Positions 22,873 through 31,067 of a stretch of 40,148 nt of DNA are shown here, in pieces. Under the pieces are notes generated by a model. The model had not been told where the DNA came from and ran no database searches. It was given only the letters and a program-made list of their open reading frames with translations. Position 1 is the first letter of the stretch; each line of letters begins with the position of its first letter. A program made the translations under genes and the position numbers. The DNA comes from Deltaproteobacteria bacterium (GTDB lineage: Bacteria > Myxococcota_A > Polyangia > Polyangiales > JADJMO01): assembly GCA_016182965.1 (NCBI GenBank), contig JACPFM010000142.1:1-40148 (forward strand), read 5' to 3'.

Positions 22873-25737
22873 GTGAGCACTCCCCTTTCTTCCGAAGCCG
22901 ACGCGACCCGCGGGCCCGCGAGCCTCCCGCCGCGCCTTGACGGCAATGGGCACCTCGGCACCCGCGCGATGCGGCCGATCGTGATCGCCGCCGCGGTGGT
23001 GACGATCATCGCCGGCTGGTTGCTGCTGAAGGATCTGTCGAAGCTCGGTCTGTGGGATCCACACGAGCTGGCGCTCGCCGATCAGGGGTGCCGCAGGGCC
23101 GCCGCGGCGGGCAAGCTCGATCTGTCTGCGTGCGGCGTCGACGCCGGCAGCAAGTCCGCCGATCTGCGCCCCATCGTGATGGTGCAGACGGTGGCCATGG
23201 GCTTCCGACTGCTCGGCGTGTCCGAGACCGCGGGCCGGCTGCCGCTGGCGATCTGGGCCCTGGCCGGCGCGATCGCGGTGACCCTCGCCGTCGGGCGCCT
23301 GGTCGACGCGCGCACCGGGCTGTTCGCGGGCCTCGTGCTCGGCACGATGCCGAGCTACCTCATCCAGGGCCGCCTCATCCTCGGAGACGCCGCCACCATG
23401 AGCGCCTTCGCCCTGGCGCTCTCCGGCCTCGCCGTCGCCGCGTTCGATCGCGAGGCCGACGGCGAGCCGACACCTTGGGCGGCGAGACTGCCATGGTTGG
23501 TCGTCGGCGCGATCGGCGTCGCCGCGGGCGTCGGCTGTCGCGGGCTCGCGGTGGGCACCGCGCCCGCCCTGGCGATCGGCGCGGCGTGGCTCGTGCGCAT
23601 GGCCAACGTCGATCGTGCGATCGACGCGCGCGCGCCGCTGCTCACGATGGTGGGCGCGGCGATCGTGACGGGCGGAGCGGCGCTCGGCGTGCGCCTCGCG
23701 CGGCCGGAGGTCGGCGAGGCGATCCTGCGCGTCGGCACCGTGCGCGCGCTCGTCGGCGCCGCGCTGATCGGCGCGCTGGCGCTCGCGATGATGCGCGGAT
23801 CGGCCGAGGAACGCGCCGAGCGCGCGGTCGTCGGCGCCGCGCTCGGCGTGGGTGCGCTCGGCGTCGCCGAGGGCTGCGCCGTCGCGCTCGCGTCGGAGGA
23901 CGGCCGCTTCGTCGCCGCGGTCGGCGCGCTGGCCACCGGCACGCGCAAGTTCCCCACCTTCGATCTGCTCGTCCGGCAGATCGCCCATGGCCTCTTCCCG
24001 TGGAGCGCCTTCCTGCCCTTCGCCTTCGGCCGCGTGCTCGCGCGCCCCGCCTCCGATCCGTCCGATTCGGGCGCCGTGCGCCGCGAGGTCGATCTCCGCG
24101 TGGCCGCGCTGGTGGCCGCGGCGCTCTGCTACTTCGTGCAGACGATCGCCGCCCCGCGCTTCGGCCTGCTGCCGTTCGCCGCGCCGGTCGCCGTCGCGAT
24201 CGTCATCGCGGTCGTCCTCCGCGATCTCGAGCGAGCCCCCTCGGCGTCGCTCGCGGTGGCCATCGGCACCGCCGTGTTCGCAATCCTGGTCATCAACGAC
24301 TTCACCTTCGAGGATCTCGCGAAGTCGCCCGTCGAGCTGGCGACCGCGCCGGTGCTCGAGCCCTACGGCCTCTACGGGGTCACCGCGCCGGAGGAGCTGC
24401 GCAACAAGCTGAAGATCGCGCTCGTCGTCGCCGCGGCGGTGTTCCTCCTGCCGATCTTCTTCGTGTGGGTCGACGAGGACCCGAAGCCCGGCTGGACGCC
24501 GCGGGCCGTCCTGCGCAAGCCGATCGACGCGGTGATCGCCGCATGGAAGCACCCCTGGCACGGGCTGCTCATCCTGCTGTTCCTCAGCTTCGAGGCCTGC
24601 TTCGCGATCGCCGGCGTCTTCACGTGGAAGCGCAGGCTCCGCAAGATGATCCCGCAGCTGCAGGCGATGTCCGCGCCGCAGCGCGACATCGTCGTCAACC
24701 TCTGGTGGCTGGTGCTGCTCGGCGTCGTCGCGCTGTACTTCGCCTGGGTCGCCTTCGTGTACGGCCGCGACGCCTTCCGGCAGCTGCGTCGGCAGCGCGT
24801 CGCGACGATCGCGGTCGGCGGCCTGGTCGCCGGCGCCCTCTGGGCGTGGAGCGTCATGCCCGCCGTGGCCAACCAGTTCTCGCCCAAGGGCGTCTTCGCC
24901 AAGTACCGCGAGATCGGCGGCGGCGCGCCCATCGGCCTCCTCGGCGTCAACGCGCGCACCGCGGCCTACGACCTCGGCAACGCGCAACCGACGGTCCTCG
25001 CCGACGCGCGCTCGGCGTACGAGTGGCTGTCCGGCGCGTCGGGCGGCGCGCCCGGCGATCGTCGGTTCCTCGCGCTGCGCACCGAGCACCTCGCGGAGCT
25101 CAATCACCTCTGGCGTCAGAAGGCCGAGCCGCGCACCAACGTGCCCATCCTCGACGGCCGCGCCTCGCAGGTCCTGCTCGCGAGCAACCTGACGCCCAAC
25201 GGCTACAACGAGAACCCGCTCAACCGCATGCTCCTCGACGGCGTGCCGACGGCGACCACGCGCTGCGAGGATCCGAGCGCCCCGATCTGCGTCCCCACAC
25301 GCGCGCTCGACTGCGATCTCGACGGCAAGCTCGCCTGCGTCGGCTGGGACCTGATGGACTCGAGCGGCAAGCCGATCGCCGCGGTGACCTCCGGGCAGCG
25401 CGTGAAGCTCCGCCTCATCTACCGCGTGACCGGCCGCACCACCGGCGGTTGGCAGATCTTCATCCACGTCGAGCAGCCCGGCACCGCGACCGCGCGCAAG
25501 ACGTGGGACCACGTGCCGCTCCAGGGCAAGTACCCGATGGACAACTGGCTGCCCGGCGACGTCATCGTCGACGACAGCGAGTTCAACCTCGAGCCGAACA
25601 TGCCCTCGGGTCGCCCCATCTCGCTGCTCACCGGCTTCTTCTCGGGCAACACGCGCCTTCCGCTCGTGAAGGGCCCCGACGCGGGACCGGAGGCCGAGGG
25701 TCAGCGGCTCGTGCTCGGGCGCGTGCCGGTCCGCTGA
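22873..25737 (+). CDS. GT39/ArnT-like polytopic membrane glycosyltransferase
   Basis: A 954-aa inner-membrane protein with about a dozen hydrophobic segments. The first helix (about residues 34-52) is followed by the acidic periplasmic motif LWDPHELALADQG and then RLPLAIWALAGAIAVTLAVGRL, the pattern of the GT-C superfamily (PMT/ArnT, GT39/GT83). These enzymes move a sugar from a polyprenyl-phosphate donor to a protein or lipid. Helices continue to about 500 and again at 560-680. The last 240 residues are soluble, with a beta-sandwich-like end (KLRLIYRV, WQIFIHVEQPGTATARKTWD). Start GTG 22873 has no clear Shine-Dalgarno; the family-like region begins at about residue 33. A weak hairpin CACCCT/AGGGTG (25758-25781) follows the stop. 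Acceptor and donor are unknown. Confidence 0.85.
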   Translation: MSTPLSSEADATRGPASLPPRLDGNGHLGTRAMRPIVIAAAVVTIIAGWLLLKDLSKLGLWDPHELALADQGCRRAAAAGKLDLSACGVDAGSKSADLRPIVMVQTVAMGFRLLGVSETAGRLPLAIWALAGAIAVTLAVGRLVDARTGLFAGLVLGTMPSYLIQGRLILGDAATMSAFALALSGLAVAAFDREADGEPTPWAARLPWLVVGAIGVAAGVGCRGLAVGTAPALAIGAAWLVRMANVDRAIDARAPLLTMVGAAIVTGGAALGVRLARPEVGEAILRVGTVRALVGAALIGALALAMMRGSAEERAERAVVGAALGVGALGVAEGCAVALASEDGRFVAAVGALATGTRKFPTFDLLVRQIAHGLFPWSAFLPFAFGRVLARPASDPSDSGAVRREVDLRVAALVAAALCYFVQTIAAPRFGLLPFAAPVAVAIVIAVVLRDLERAPSASLAVAIGTAVFAILVINDFTFEDLAKSPVELATAPVLEPYGLYGVTAPEELRNKLKIALVVAAAVFLLPIFFVWVDEDPKPGWTPRAVLRKPIDAVIAAWKHPWHGLLILLFLSFEACFAIAGVFTWKRRLRKMIPQLQAMSAPQRDIVVNLWWLVLLGVVALYFAWVAFVYGRDAFRQLRRQRVATIAVGGLVAGALWAWSVMPAVANQFSPKGVFAKYREIGGGAPIGLLGVNARTAAYDLGNAQPTVLADARSAYEWLSGASGGAPGDRRFLALRTEHLAELNHLWRQKAEPRTNVPILDGRASQVLLASNLTPNGYNENPLNRMLLDGVPTATTRCEDPSAPICVPTRALDCDLDGKLACVGWDLMDSSGKPIAAVTSGQRVKLRLIYRVTGRTTGGWQIFIHVEQPGTATARKTWDHVPLQGKYPMDNWLPGDVIVDDSEFNLEPNMPSGRPISLLTGFFSGNTRLPLVKGPDAGPEAEGQRLVLGRVPVR

Positions 25738-25871
25738 TCGCGTTCTGGTTGCACGCCCACCCTTTCGGGCCTAAGAGGGTGTTCCTCAGAAAATGCCCTG
25801 CTGCGGCCCTTCATCCGGGCGCATCTGCTGGCGCTTCCTCGGCGCGGAATCCTCGGCGTACCTCCAAGCAG

Positions 25872-26261
25872 ATGTCCGATCGCGACAGCCACACGCCCAT
25901 GACCTCGCGCCGCGCGGAAGAGCGCCATGAGGTGCGGTGGGCCGTCGACTGCGCGAGCGAGGACACCTTCCTCTACGCGTACATCACGAACGTCAGCTCG
26001 CTCGGCCTGTTCGTCTACACCGAGCGTCCGCTCGCCGTCGGCACGCGCGTGAAGCTCTCGTTCGCGCCGCTCGGCGCCCGCGCGTTCGAGCTCGTCGGCG
26101 AGGTCGCGTGGATCAACCCGCAGAAGCCCGGCGGGGAGAACCCGAACCCCGGCATGGGCATCCGCTTCCTCGACCTCTGCCTCGAAGATCGCGAGCGCCT
26201 CGTCGAAGCGATCCGCACCATCGCGTACGTGCGCGGCGAAGACCGGCCGCCGATCAACTGA
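25872..26261 (+). CDS. PilZ-domain protein (c-di-GMP receptor)
   Basis: A 129-aa single-domain PilZ protein. The c-di-GMP-binding signature is complete: RxxxR at R14-R18 (RRAEER) and NxSxxG at N40-G45 (NVSSLG), followed by the beta-barrel (LFVYTERPLAVGTRVKLSF, ELVGEVAWI, GMGIRFLDL) and a C-terminal helix. Such stand-alone PilZ proteins (TIGR02266-like in myxobacteria) bind c-di-GMP and signal to motility, polysaccharide or other targets through protein contact. It lies 134 bp after the glycosyltransferase, with a weak terminator between them, and is the last plus-strand gene before a repeat-filled convergent gap. Confidence 0.9.
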   Translation: MSDRDSHTPMTSRRAEERHEVRWAVDCASEDTFLYAYITNVSSLGLFVYTERPLAVGTRVKLSFAPLGARAFELVGEVAWINPQKPGGENPNPGMGIRFLDLCLEDRERLVEAIRTIAYVRGEDRPPIN

Positions 26262-26364
26262 GGCGCCGGGGGCGCTCGTGACCTGACTCCGACCCGAGGG
26301 CCATGGCCTCGACGGTCGAAGGTCGAAGCTCGAGCTGACACGACCGGAGGCCATCGCTTCGCGC

Positions 26365-26540
26365 GGTCTAGAGTCTAGAGTCTAGAGTCTGGAGTCCGGA
26401 GCTCGTGAACCGAAGCGATGGTGAGGTGCCGAACCGCGACGGCGGAGAACGGCGCGGCTTCCGCCAAGCGAGGCCGTCCGACAATCGCGAACGGCGACTT
26501 CGACGCTAGACTCTAGACTCTAGACTCTGGACTCTAGACC
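26365..26540. repeat. Inverted pair of heptanucleotide (TCTAGAG) tandem arrays
   Basis: Left arm 26367-26401 has five degenerate TCTAGAG units; right arm 26504-26538 has five units in the opposite orientation. Together with flanking GG/CC the arms pair over about 37 bp with about five mismatches, around a 102-bp loop. A second inverted repeat, CCATCGCTTCG (26351-26361) and CGAAGCGATGG (26411-26421), brackets the left array. This fills most of the 340-bp gap between the PilZ gene and the convergent lipoprotein gene (26262-26601); no gene is seen there. It could act as a bidirectional terminator or be a mobile or replication-slippage repeat. Confidence 0.85.
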
Positions 26541-26601
26541 ACGCCCGCAGGCGCCAAGGCCACGCGCGCGGACGAGAGCCGGCGTCCGCGCCCGCGAGCG
26601 A

Positions 26602-28374
26602 TCACTTCGGCGGGTCGGGCAGCGGGAACCGGCGCGCGCGCACCCGATCGTCGTCGGCCGCCGGATCGCCGTCGGCGTCGTCGGACCACGCGATGACGCA
26701 GTACGGGGCCGCGCTGCCGATCGCGACCGCCGGTGAAGACCGCGGACGCGCGCCGACCCCGGCCTTGAACTCGCCCGTCGTCGCCGACGCGTGGCTCACC
26801 AGGAAGCCCTGCTCGTCGGCCTTCACGAAGCGCGCGCCGATGTTGCCGACCGTTCGCCACGCGACGAGATAGAAGCGGATGCCGCCGCGCGTCGTGCCGG
26901 CGGCGACCGCGGGCTGATCCTGATCGCCGTCCTTGGTGACGTCGTTGAGCACCTGCGCGATCTCGGCGCCGGCCGGCGCGCCCGTCTTGTCGAACTTCTG
27001 CACGCGGATGTCCGCGGCCACGTCGCCCGCGGCGTCGCGCCACGCCACGAGGAACTCCCCGGACGGGAACGCGGCGACCGCCGGCTGGTCCTGCTTGCCG
27101 GCGGTCTTCGCCTTGTTGACGACGTCTTCGGTGCCCTTCGGCGAGCCGTCGGCGCCGACGCGGCGGAACTTGATGTCGCCCGCGTCGCCCGCGGTGCTCG
27201 ACCATGCGACGACGAAGTCGCCTCCGAGCCAGGCGGCCTGCGGGTGCGACGCGACGCCGCCGGTGCTGACCGTCTGCACGCCCCCGAGCGTCCCGTCGGC
27301 CTTTCGCAGCACGCTCTTCACCGCGCCGCCTTCGACGAAGACGATCAGCGCGTCGCCGCTCGACGCCGCCGCGGCGTGCGGCTCGCTCTGCGCGCCGCCG
27401 CCGGGCGAGACGGCTGCGTCGTCGGTGACGCCGTTGAAGCGCAGATCGTGGACGAACGCGTTGACCTTGTCGTCGCGCAGGAACACGTCGAGGAGCTTGT
27501 CGGCGGCGATCTGCACCATCGTCGGCGCGAGCTCCACGCCGCCTCGCCGAAGCGTGCCGCTGTTGTTGGGGACGGAGCCGGCCCCCGCCGGCAGCCTGAC
27601 CTCGCCGCTGAGCACGGCCGGGCTCGTCTCGGTGACCAGATCGGCGCCCGTGCGACGCACGTTGATCTCGTTGGGACCGTCGTTGCCCCCGCTGTTGGTC
27701 GCGCCGTCGCTCCACACGCCGTAGAACTTGTCGCCGAACCACTGCACGCCGATGCCGGTCTTGCGGCCGGGCCGGCCGCGATAGAACCCGCGCGCCGCGT
27801 CGCCCTTCGACAGGACGACCTCGGTGGTCTGGCACTTGGTGCCGTCGCACGCCTCGTCGACCGTCTTGCCGTCGCCGGGATCGCACGTCTCGCCGTAGCC
27901 GACGGCGGGGCCTTCGCCGCACTTCACGCCCTCGATAAGCGGCTGGGCCTTCATTTCGAGCTGGAGCGGATCCTGATCGACCGCGCGCTCCACGCACCCG
28001 GTGAAGCCGCCCTTGGCGGCCGTGTAGCGCCCCTCGACGTAGAACGTGAGGACGCGCGCGGGATCGAGCAGGATGCGCCCGGTGCCGCACCACCCCTTGC
28101 CGGCGTTGCACTTCTCGAGCCCGAGCTCGAACACGCGCTCCGCGGAGTCGACCGGGACGGTGATCGTCGCGCCGCTGCAGGCGACACTCGTCGCGTCCTT
28201 GTCGTAGACGTAGAGCTTCACCTGATCGACGTCGATCAGCGCCTTCGGGATCGTCATCGCGAGCCCGATCGACGCGAGCTTCGGCGGCGCGTCGCTCGCG
28301 CACCCAATCGCGCCCGGCGCGCACGAGGTCAGGAGCAGCGCCCCGAGGGCGACGGACCGACGCAGCGTCGTCAT
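26602..28374 (-). CDS. Lipoprotein with beta-propeller-like repeats and a Cys-rich insert
   Basis: A 590-aa probable lipoprotein; the leader MTTLRRSVALGALLLTSC gives lipobox LTSC (Cys18). An N-terminal beta domain (about 35-150) precedes a Cys-rich segment, CGEGPAVGYGETCDPGDG ... CDGTKCQT, like the myxobacterial disulfide-repeat modules (GE-CD-G-D). From about 215 to the end it is built of repeats with the pattern P-VAA-x-G-F-VAW-D-DI-x-x-F-G-P-G (for example QPAVAAFPSGEFLVAWRD), which form beta-propeller-like blades. Start 28374 follows a weak AAGGTAGG. It lies 28 bp after the anti-sigma gene on the same strand, so it is the third gene of that operon and may belong to the stimulus or output of the sigma system. 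Confidence 0.85.
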   Translation of the reverse strand: MTTLRRSVALGALLLTSCAPGAIGCASDAPPKLASIGLAMTIPKALIDVDQVKLYVYDKDATSVACSGATITVPVDSAERVFELGLEKCNAGKGWCGTGRILLDPARVLTFYVEGRYTAAKGGFTGCVERAVDQDPLQLEMKAQPLIEGVKCGEGPAVGYGETCDPGDGKTVDEACDGTKCQTTEVVLSKGDAARGFYRGRPGRKTGIGVQWFGDKFYGVWSDGATNSGGNDGPNEINVRRTGADLVTETSPAVLSGEVRLPAGAGSVPNNSGTLRRGGVELAPTMVQIAADKLLDVFLRDDKVNAFVHDLRFNGVTDDAAVSPGGGAQSEPHAAAASSGDALIVFVEGGAVKSVLRKADGTLGGVQTVSTGGVASHPQAAWLGGDFVVAWSSTAGDAGDIKFRRVGADGSPKGTEDVVNKAKTAGKQDQPAVAAFPSGEFLVAWRDAAGDVAADIRVQKFDKTGAPAGAEIAQVLNDVTKDGDQDQPAVAAGTTRGGIRFYLVAWRTVGNIGARFVKADEQGFLVSHASATTGEFKAGVGARPRSSPAVAIGSAAPYCVIAWSDDADGDPAADDDRVRARRFPLPDPPK

Positions 28375-28402
28375 CGCCCTACCTTGTATCACGTTCACCG
28401 GC

Positions 28403-29761
28403 TCAATAACTGTCGACGGCGCTCGGGGGCTTGGCGGCCTTGGCCTTGGCGGGCGGCGGCGCCGACAGCGCCGCAAGCTCCGCCTCCGCTTGCTTCTTCG
28501 TCGCCGGGTACGTCTTCGCCTTCTCGAAGAGCGTGCGCGCCGTGGCGACGTCGCCCATCGCCTTGGCGCACTGGCCGCCCTCGAGCGCGGCCCACGGCGC
28601 CTCGAGCGAGGTCGCGAACGATCCGATCACGCGCTGGAAGCGCGGCAGCGCCTGAACGCACGACCCGGCGGCGCGGTACGAGCGCGCGGCGTAGAGCAGG
28701 GAGCTCGAGGGCTTCACCCCCGCGGCGGCGGCGGCGTCGAAGCCCTTCGCGGCGGCAGGGTAGCGCGCCTCTTTGTAGGCGGTCATCGCCTCGTCGTAGG
28801 TGGACTGATTCGCGGGCGAGGCCGTGCCCGCGGGCGCGCTCGTCGGCGCGGGCGTCGGCCCCGCGGCGACCTTCTTGTCGCTCTTGGTGTTGGAGTCGCC
28901 GCCGGTGGCGCCGACGCCTGCGCCGAAGTCGCCGGGCGACGCGGGCGCGGCCGCGGCCGGCGGCGGAGGCGCGGCGGGCTTCGGCGGCGCACCACCGCCG
29001 CCCTTCTTGCCTTCGAGCAGCCCACCGGCGACGGTCTCGTCGACCTCGGCCTTCGGCGTCTGCGCGGGGGCCTGGTTCTCCTTCTCGGCTGCTTTCCCCA
29101 GCGCAGAGACGCCGTCGAGATCGTCTGCGGCCTTCGCCTTGGCCTTCGCGCCCTCGGCCGGATCGGTGTTCTTCTCGGTGTTCTTCTCGGTGTTCTTCAC
29201 CGCGGGGAGATCCTCGGCGGGCGTCGCGGCGGGCGCCTTCGCGGGGTCCCTCGGCTTGTCTTCGGCCTTCTTCTCGCCGCCGATGACCGCCGGCGCGCCC
29301 GTCTGCTCGGCGGCCGGCGCCGCAGGCTCGAGCGTCGCGACGGGCGTGCCTTCCTCGGTGACCTTCGTCTGCCGCGACGGCAGCCCGCCGCCGCGCAGCA
29401 GGAGGACGGACGTGCCGACCATCACCACGAGGACCGCGGCCATCGCGACCTGCGGGCGCATGGCCCAGCGGCCCGCGGTGGAGATCGCGCGCGCGATGCG
29501 CCGTGGCATCGGCGCGGCGGGGCGCGCGGCGGACGCCGCGGCGAGCACCCGCGCCTCGAGGAGCGAGGAGGGATCCTCGAAGGGGAGCTCGTCGGCCGCG
29601 CGCATGCCCTGACGGAGACGTTCGACGAGCGCCGCGCAGCGAGCACAGCCGACGAGGTGCTCGTCGGCCTCGCGCCGCGCGCGCGCGTCGATCTCGCCGG
29701 CCCCCTCGGGGTCGACCAGATCGATCGCCAGCTCGTCCAACCTCTCGCAGTCCACGGTCAC
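28403..29761 (-). CDS. Membrane zinc-finger anti-sigma factor with periplasmic TPR-like domain
   Basis: A 452-aa single-pass protein. The cytoplasmic N-terminus has a ZAS-type zinc site HxxxCxxC (H35, C39, C42), as in RsrA/ChrR-type anti-sigma factors. One membrane helix spans about 104-122. A long low-complexity Pro/Ala/Lys/Glu region follows (about 130-320, with three NTEK units encoded by a 12-bp DNA repeat near 29167-29199). The C-terminal helical domain (about 325-435) resembles TPR/YbgF units (YDEAMTAYKEARYPAAAKGF, then ARTLFEKAKTYPATKKQ). The gene follows the ECF sigma gene, as expected for its regulator. Start GTG 29761 lies right after a tandem-repeat array, with no good Shine-Dalgarno; GTG 29755 is an alternative. 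The TPR end probably receives the envelope signal; this is inferred. Confidence 0.88.
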   Translation of the reverse strand: MTVDCERLDELAIDLVDPEGAGEIDARARREADEHLVGCARCAALVERLRQGMRAADELPFEDPSSLLEARVLAAASAARPAAPMPRRIARAISTAGRWAMRPQVAMAAVLVVMVGTSVLLLRGGGLPSRQTKVTEEGTPVATLEPAAPAAEQTGAPAVIGGEKKAEDKPRDPAKAPAATPAEDLPAVKNTEKNTEKNTDPAEGAKAKAKAADDLDGVSALGKAAEKENQAPAQTPKAEVDETVAGGLLEGKKGGGGAPPKPAAPPPPAAAAPASPGDFGAGVGATGGDSNTKSDKKVAAGPTPAPTSAPAGTASPANQSTYDEAMTAYKEARYPAAAKGFDAAAAAGVKPSSSLLYAARSYRAAGSCVQALPRFQRVIGSFATSLEAPWAALEGGQCAKAMGDVATARTLFEKAKTYPATKKQAEAELAALSAPPPAKAKAAKPPSAVDSY

Positions 29762-29765
29762 CTCG

Positions 29766-29823
29766 TCAGTCGGTCAGTCTTTCAGTCGTCAGTCATCAGT
29801 CGTCAGTCGTCAGTCGTCAGCCA
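29766..29823. repeat. Heptanucleotide array (TCAGTCG) between sigma and anti-sigma genes
   Basis: There are eight units: TCAGTCG, TCAGTCT, TCAGTCG, TCAGTCA, three TCAGTCG and a last TCAGCCA. The first two are followed by one extra base. It fills the 71-bp gap from the sigma stop (29833) to the anti-sigma start (29761), including the place of the ribosome-binding site. Confidence 0.9.
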
Positions 29824-29832
29824 GTTCGATGC

Positions 29833-30447
29833 TCACTTCAGGGCCTTGGCGTAGTCCTCGAACTCGGCGAGCGCGCCTTGCAGCCGCTCGAGCGCATAGC
29901 GCATCCGCGACTTCACGGTGTTCTCGCTCACCCCCACGATCTCGGCGATCTCCTTGAATGGCAGCTCGCCGACCTGACGCATGAGGAACACCTCGCGCTG
30001 ATCCTCGGGGAGCGCCTCGACCGCAGCGGCGATGTGCCCCTGCAGCTGCCGACCGATCGCCGCCCGATCGGCCCCGGCACCCTGGGCCGCGACCCGCTCG
30101 CCGAGCGGCGTCCCCTCCCCCTCGCCGTCCGAGTGGCCACCGGCCGGTGCGTCGAGCGACGCGTGCCGTCGGTGCACCCGTTTGCGCAGGTGATCGATGC
30201 AGAGGTTGCGCGCGATGGTGTAGGCCCACGTCGTGAAACGCGACTCCTCCTTGAAGGTCTCGACGTTCTGCACGATGCGGACGAACACGTCCTGCACGAT
30301 GTCCTCGGCCGTCGACGGGGTGCGGACCTGCCGCAGCGCGAAGTTGTAGAGCGCGCGCTGATGCCGTCGGACGAGGGCACGGAACGCCTCGACGTCGCCA
30401 CGGCGGTAGCGCGCGAGGAGTGCCTCGTCCGAGGGCGCGTCGGTCAT
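29833..30447 (-). CDS. ECF-type RNA polymerase sigma factor
   Basis: A 204-aa sigma-70 family group 4 factor. Region 2 spans about 15-90 (LYNFALRQVRTPSTAEDIVQD, then FTTWAYTIARNLCIDHLRK). A Gly/Ala/Glu-rich linker follows (about 95-130), then region 4 at about 140-195 (EALPEDQREVFLMRQVG, LPFKEIAEIVGVSENTVKSRM). It recruits RNA polymerase to a specific promoter class and is expected to be held by the membrane anti-sigma factor encoded next. The start ATG 30447 overlaps the stop of an upstream frame (ATGA), and GGGGA lies 9 nt before it. Nine-bp tandem repeats lie just upstream. Confidence 0.95.
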   Translation of the reverse strand: MTDAPSDEALLARYRRGDVEAFRALVRRHQRALYNFALRQVRTPSTAEDIVQDVFVRIVQNVETFKEESRFTTWAYTIARNLCIDHLRKRVHRRHASLDAPAGGHSDGEGEGTPLGERVAAQGAGADRAAIGRQLQGHIAAAVEALPEDQREVFLMRQVGELPFKEIAEIVGVSENTVKSRMRYALERLQGALAEFEDYAKALK

Positions 30448-30725
30448 CGCGGCGGTCCCCAGGGTCTCCAGGGTCCCCAGGTAGCCCAGGTAGCCCAGGT
30501 AGCCCAGGTAGCCCAGGTACCCCAGGTAGCGAGCGGCGGGGCACCAGCGGCCGGCGCGCCCCGAGCGGGGGCGGTAGGGGCATCGGGAGCCGGAGCAGGA
30601 TCCGGGTCCCCGGCCGCGTGCGAGAGCAGGTCATGGAGGATCGGACGCGCGACGGAAACGAAAGGTCTGTCCGTGCGGTCCGCGACCACCCGCTCGACGC
30701 TCGCCGCAACCGTCCTGCCGACCAT
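30444..30725 (-). CDS. Possible small protein translationally coupled to the sigma factor
   Basis: A 93-aa frame starts MVGRTVAASVERVVADRTD with a typical high-GC third-position pattern in its first half, then a Pro/Ala segment, then a repeated T-W motif (ATWATWATWATWG) encoded by the 9-bp array. Its TGA overlaps the sigma start codon (ATGA), a classic coupling arrangement. It has no signal peptide and no recognised family. It could be a real leader protein or an accident of the 9-bp repeat, which keeps all frames open; the tail repeat argues for caution. Confidence 0.35.
   Translation of the reverse strand: MVGRTVAASVERVVADRTDRPFVSVARPILHDLLSHAAGDPDPAPAPDAPTAPARGAPAAGAPPLATWGTWATWATWATWATWGPWRPWGPPR
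30455..30526. repeat. Nine-bp tandem array (TAGCCCAGG) upstream of the sigma gene
   Basis: There are eight 9-bp units: GTCCCCAGG, GTCTCCAGG, GTCCCCAGG, four perfect TAGCCCAGG and a last TACCCCAGG. The array ends 8 bp before the sigma start codon. Because the period is a multiple of three, gain or loss of units keeps any overlapping frame. Confidence 0.9.
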
Positions 30726-30831
30726 CCTGGTGCGCCCTCGTCGTGCAATGAGAATCAGCCCACGCCGGCCGCGGAGGCCACAAACCGCCACAAAAGCCTG
30801 ATAGGTCGCTGGGTTGCAAGCCGCGGTAGCG

Positions 30832-30860
30832 TTGACCCGCATGGAATGCCGAGCTATACC
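30832..30860 (+). promoter_or_regulatory. Sigma70-type promoter of the TPR operon
   Basis: TTGACC (30832-30837), a 17-nt spacer and TATACC (30855-30860) lie upstream of the four-gene TPR operon. Transcription would begin near 30867, giving a leader of about 200 nt. Confidence 0.5.
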
Positions 30861-31067
30861 GCGGCCCTGTGACACGGGACAACCGCTGCGCCTTGCGGGG
30901 CGACAACCCGGCCCCCACTGAGCCCGCCGCGCTCGCCGCGGCCGGCGTACACTGCAGCACCGGGTCGCCTCCGGCGGCCTCGTCGTGGTCGTGTCCCGAA
31001 TGAACGTACCTGCTTGCTCGTCGCTCTAGGCGTAGGCGCCGCCGCCGCCGGAAGGGGGCCATTTTCC
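30861..31067 (+). other. Long untranslated leader of the TPR operon
   Basis: About 200 bases of GC-rich sequence without a convincing gene. GGAAGGGGG (31050-31058) is the ribosome-binding site of the first gene, 9 nt before its ATG. A TACACT hexamer (30948-30953) lacks a -35 partner. No riboswitch or attenuator was recognised. The leader is longer than needed for initiation alone. Confidence 0.4.

Noticed and set aside
22816..25512. An 898-codon minus-strand frame opposite the glycosyltransferase
   Set aside because: His/Asp/Arg-rich composition without any domain; shadow of the real membrane-protein gene.
26367..26538. TCTAGAG arrays as cloning or linker artefacts (XbaI-like sites)
   Set aside because: Units are degenerate, arranged in opposite orientation on two sides of a unique sequence, and similar heptad arrays with another sequence occur 3 kb away.
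26365..30526. The short tandem arrays as CRISPR arrays
   Set aside because: Units are 7-9 bp without spacers and there are no cas genes.
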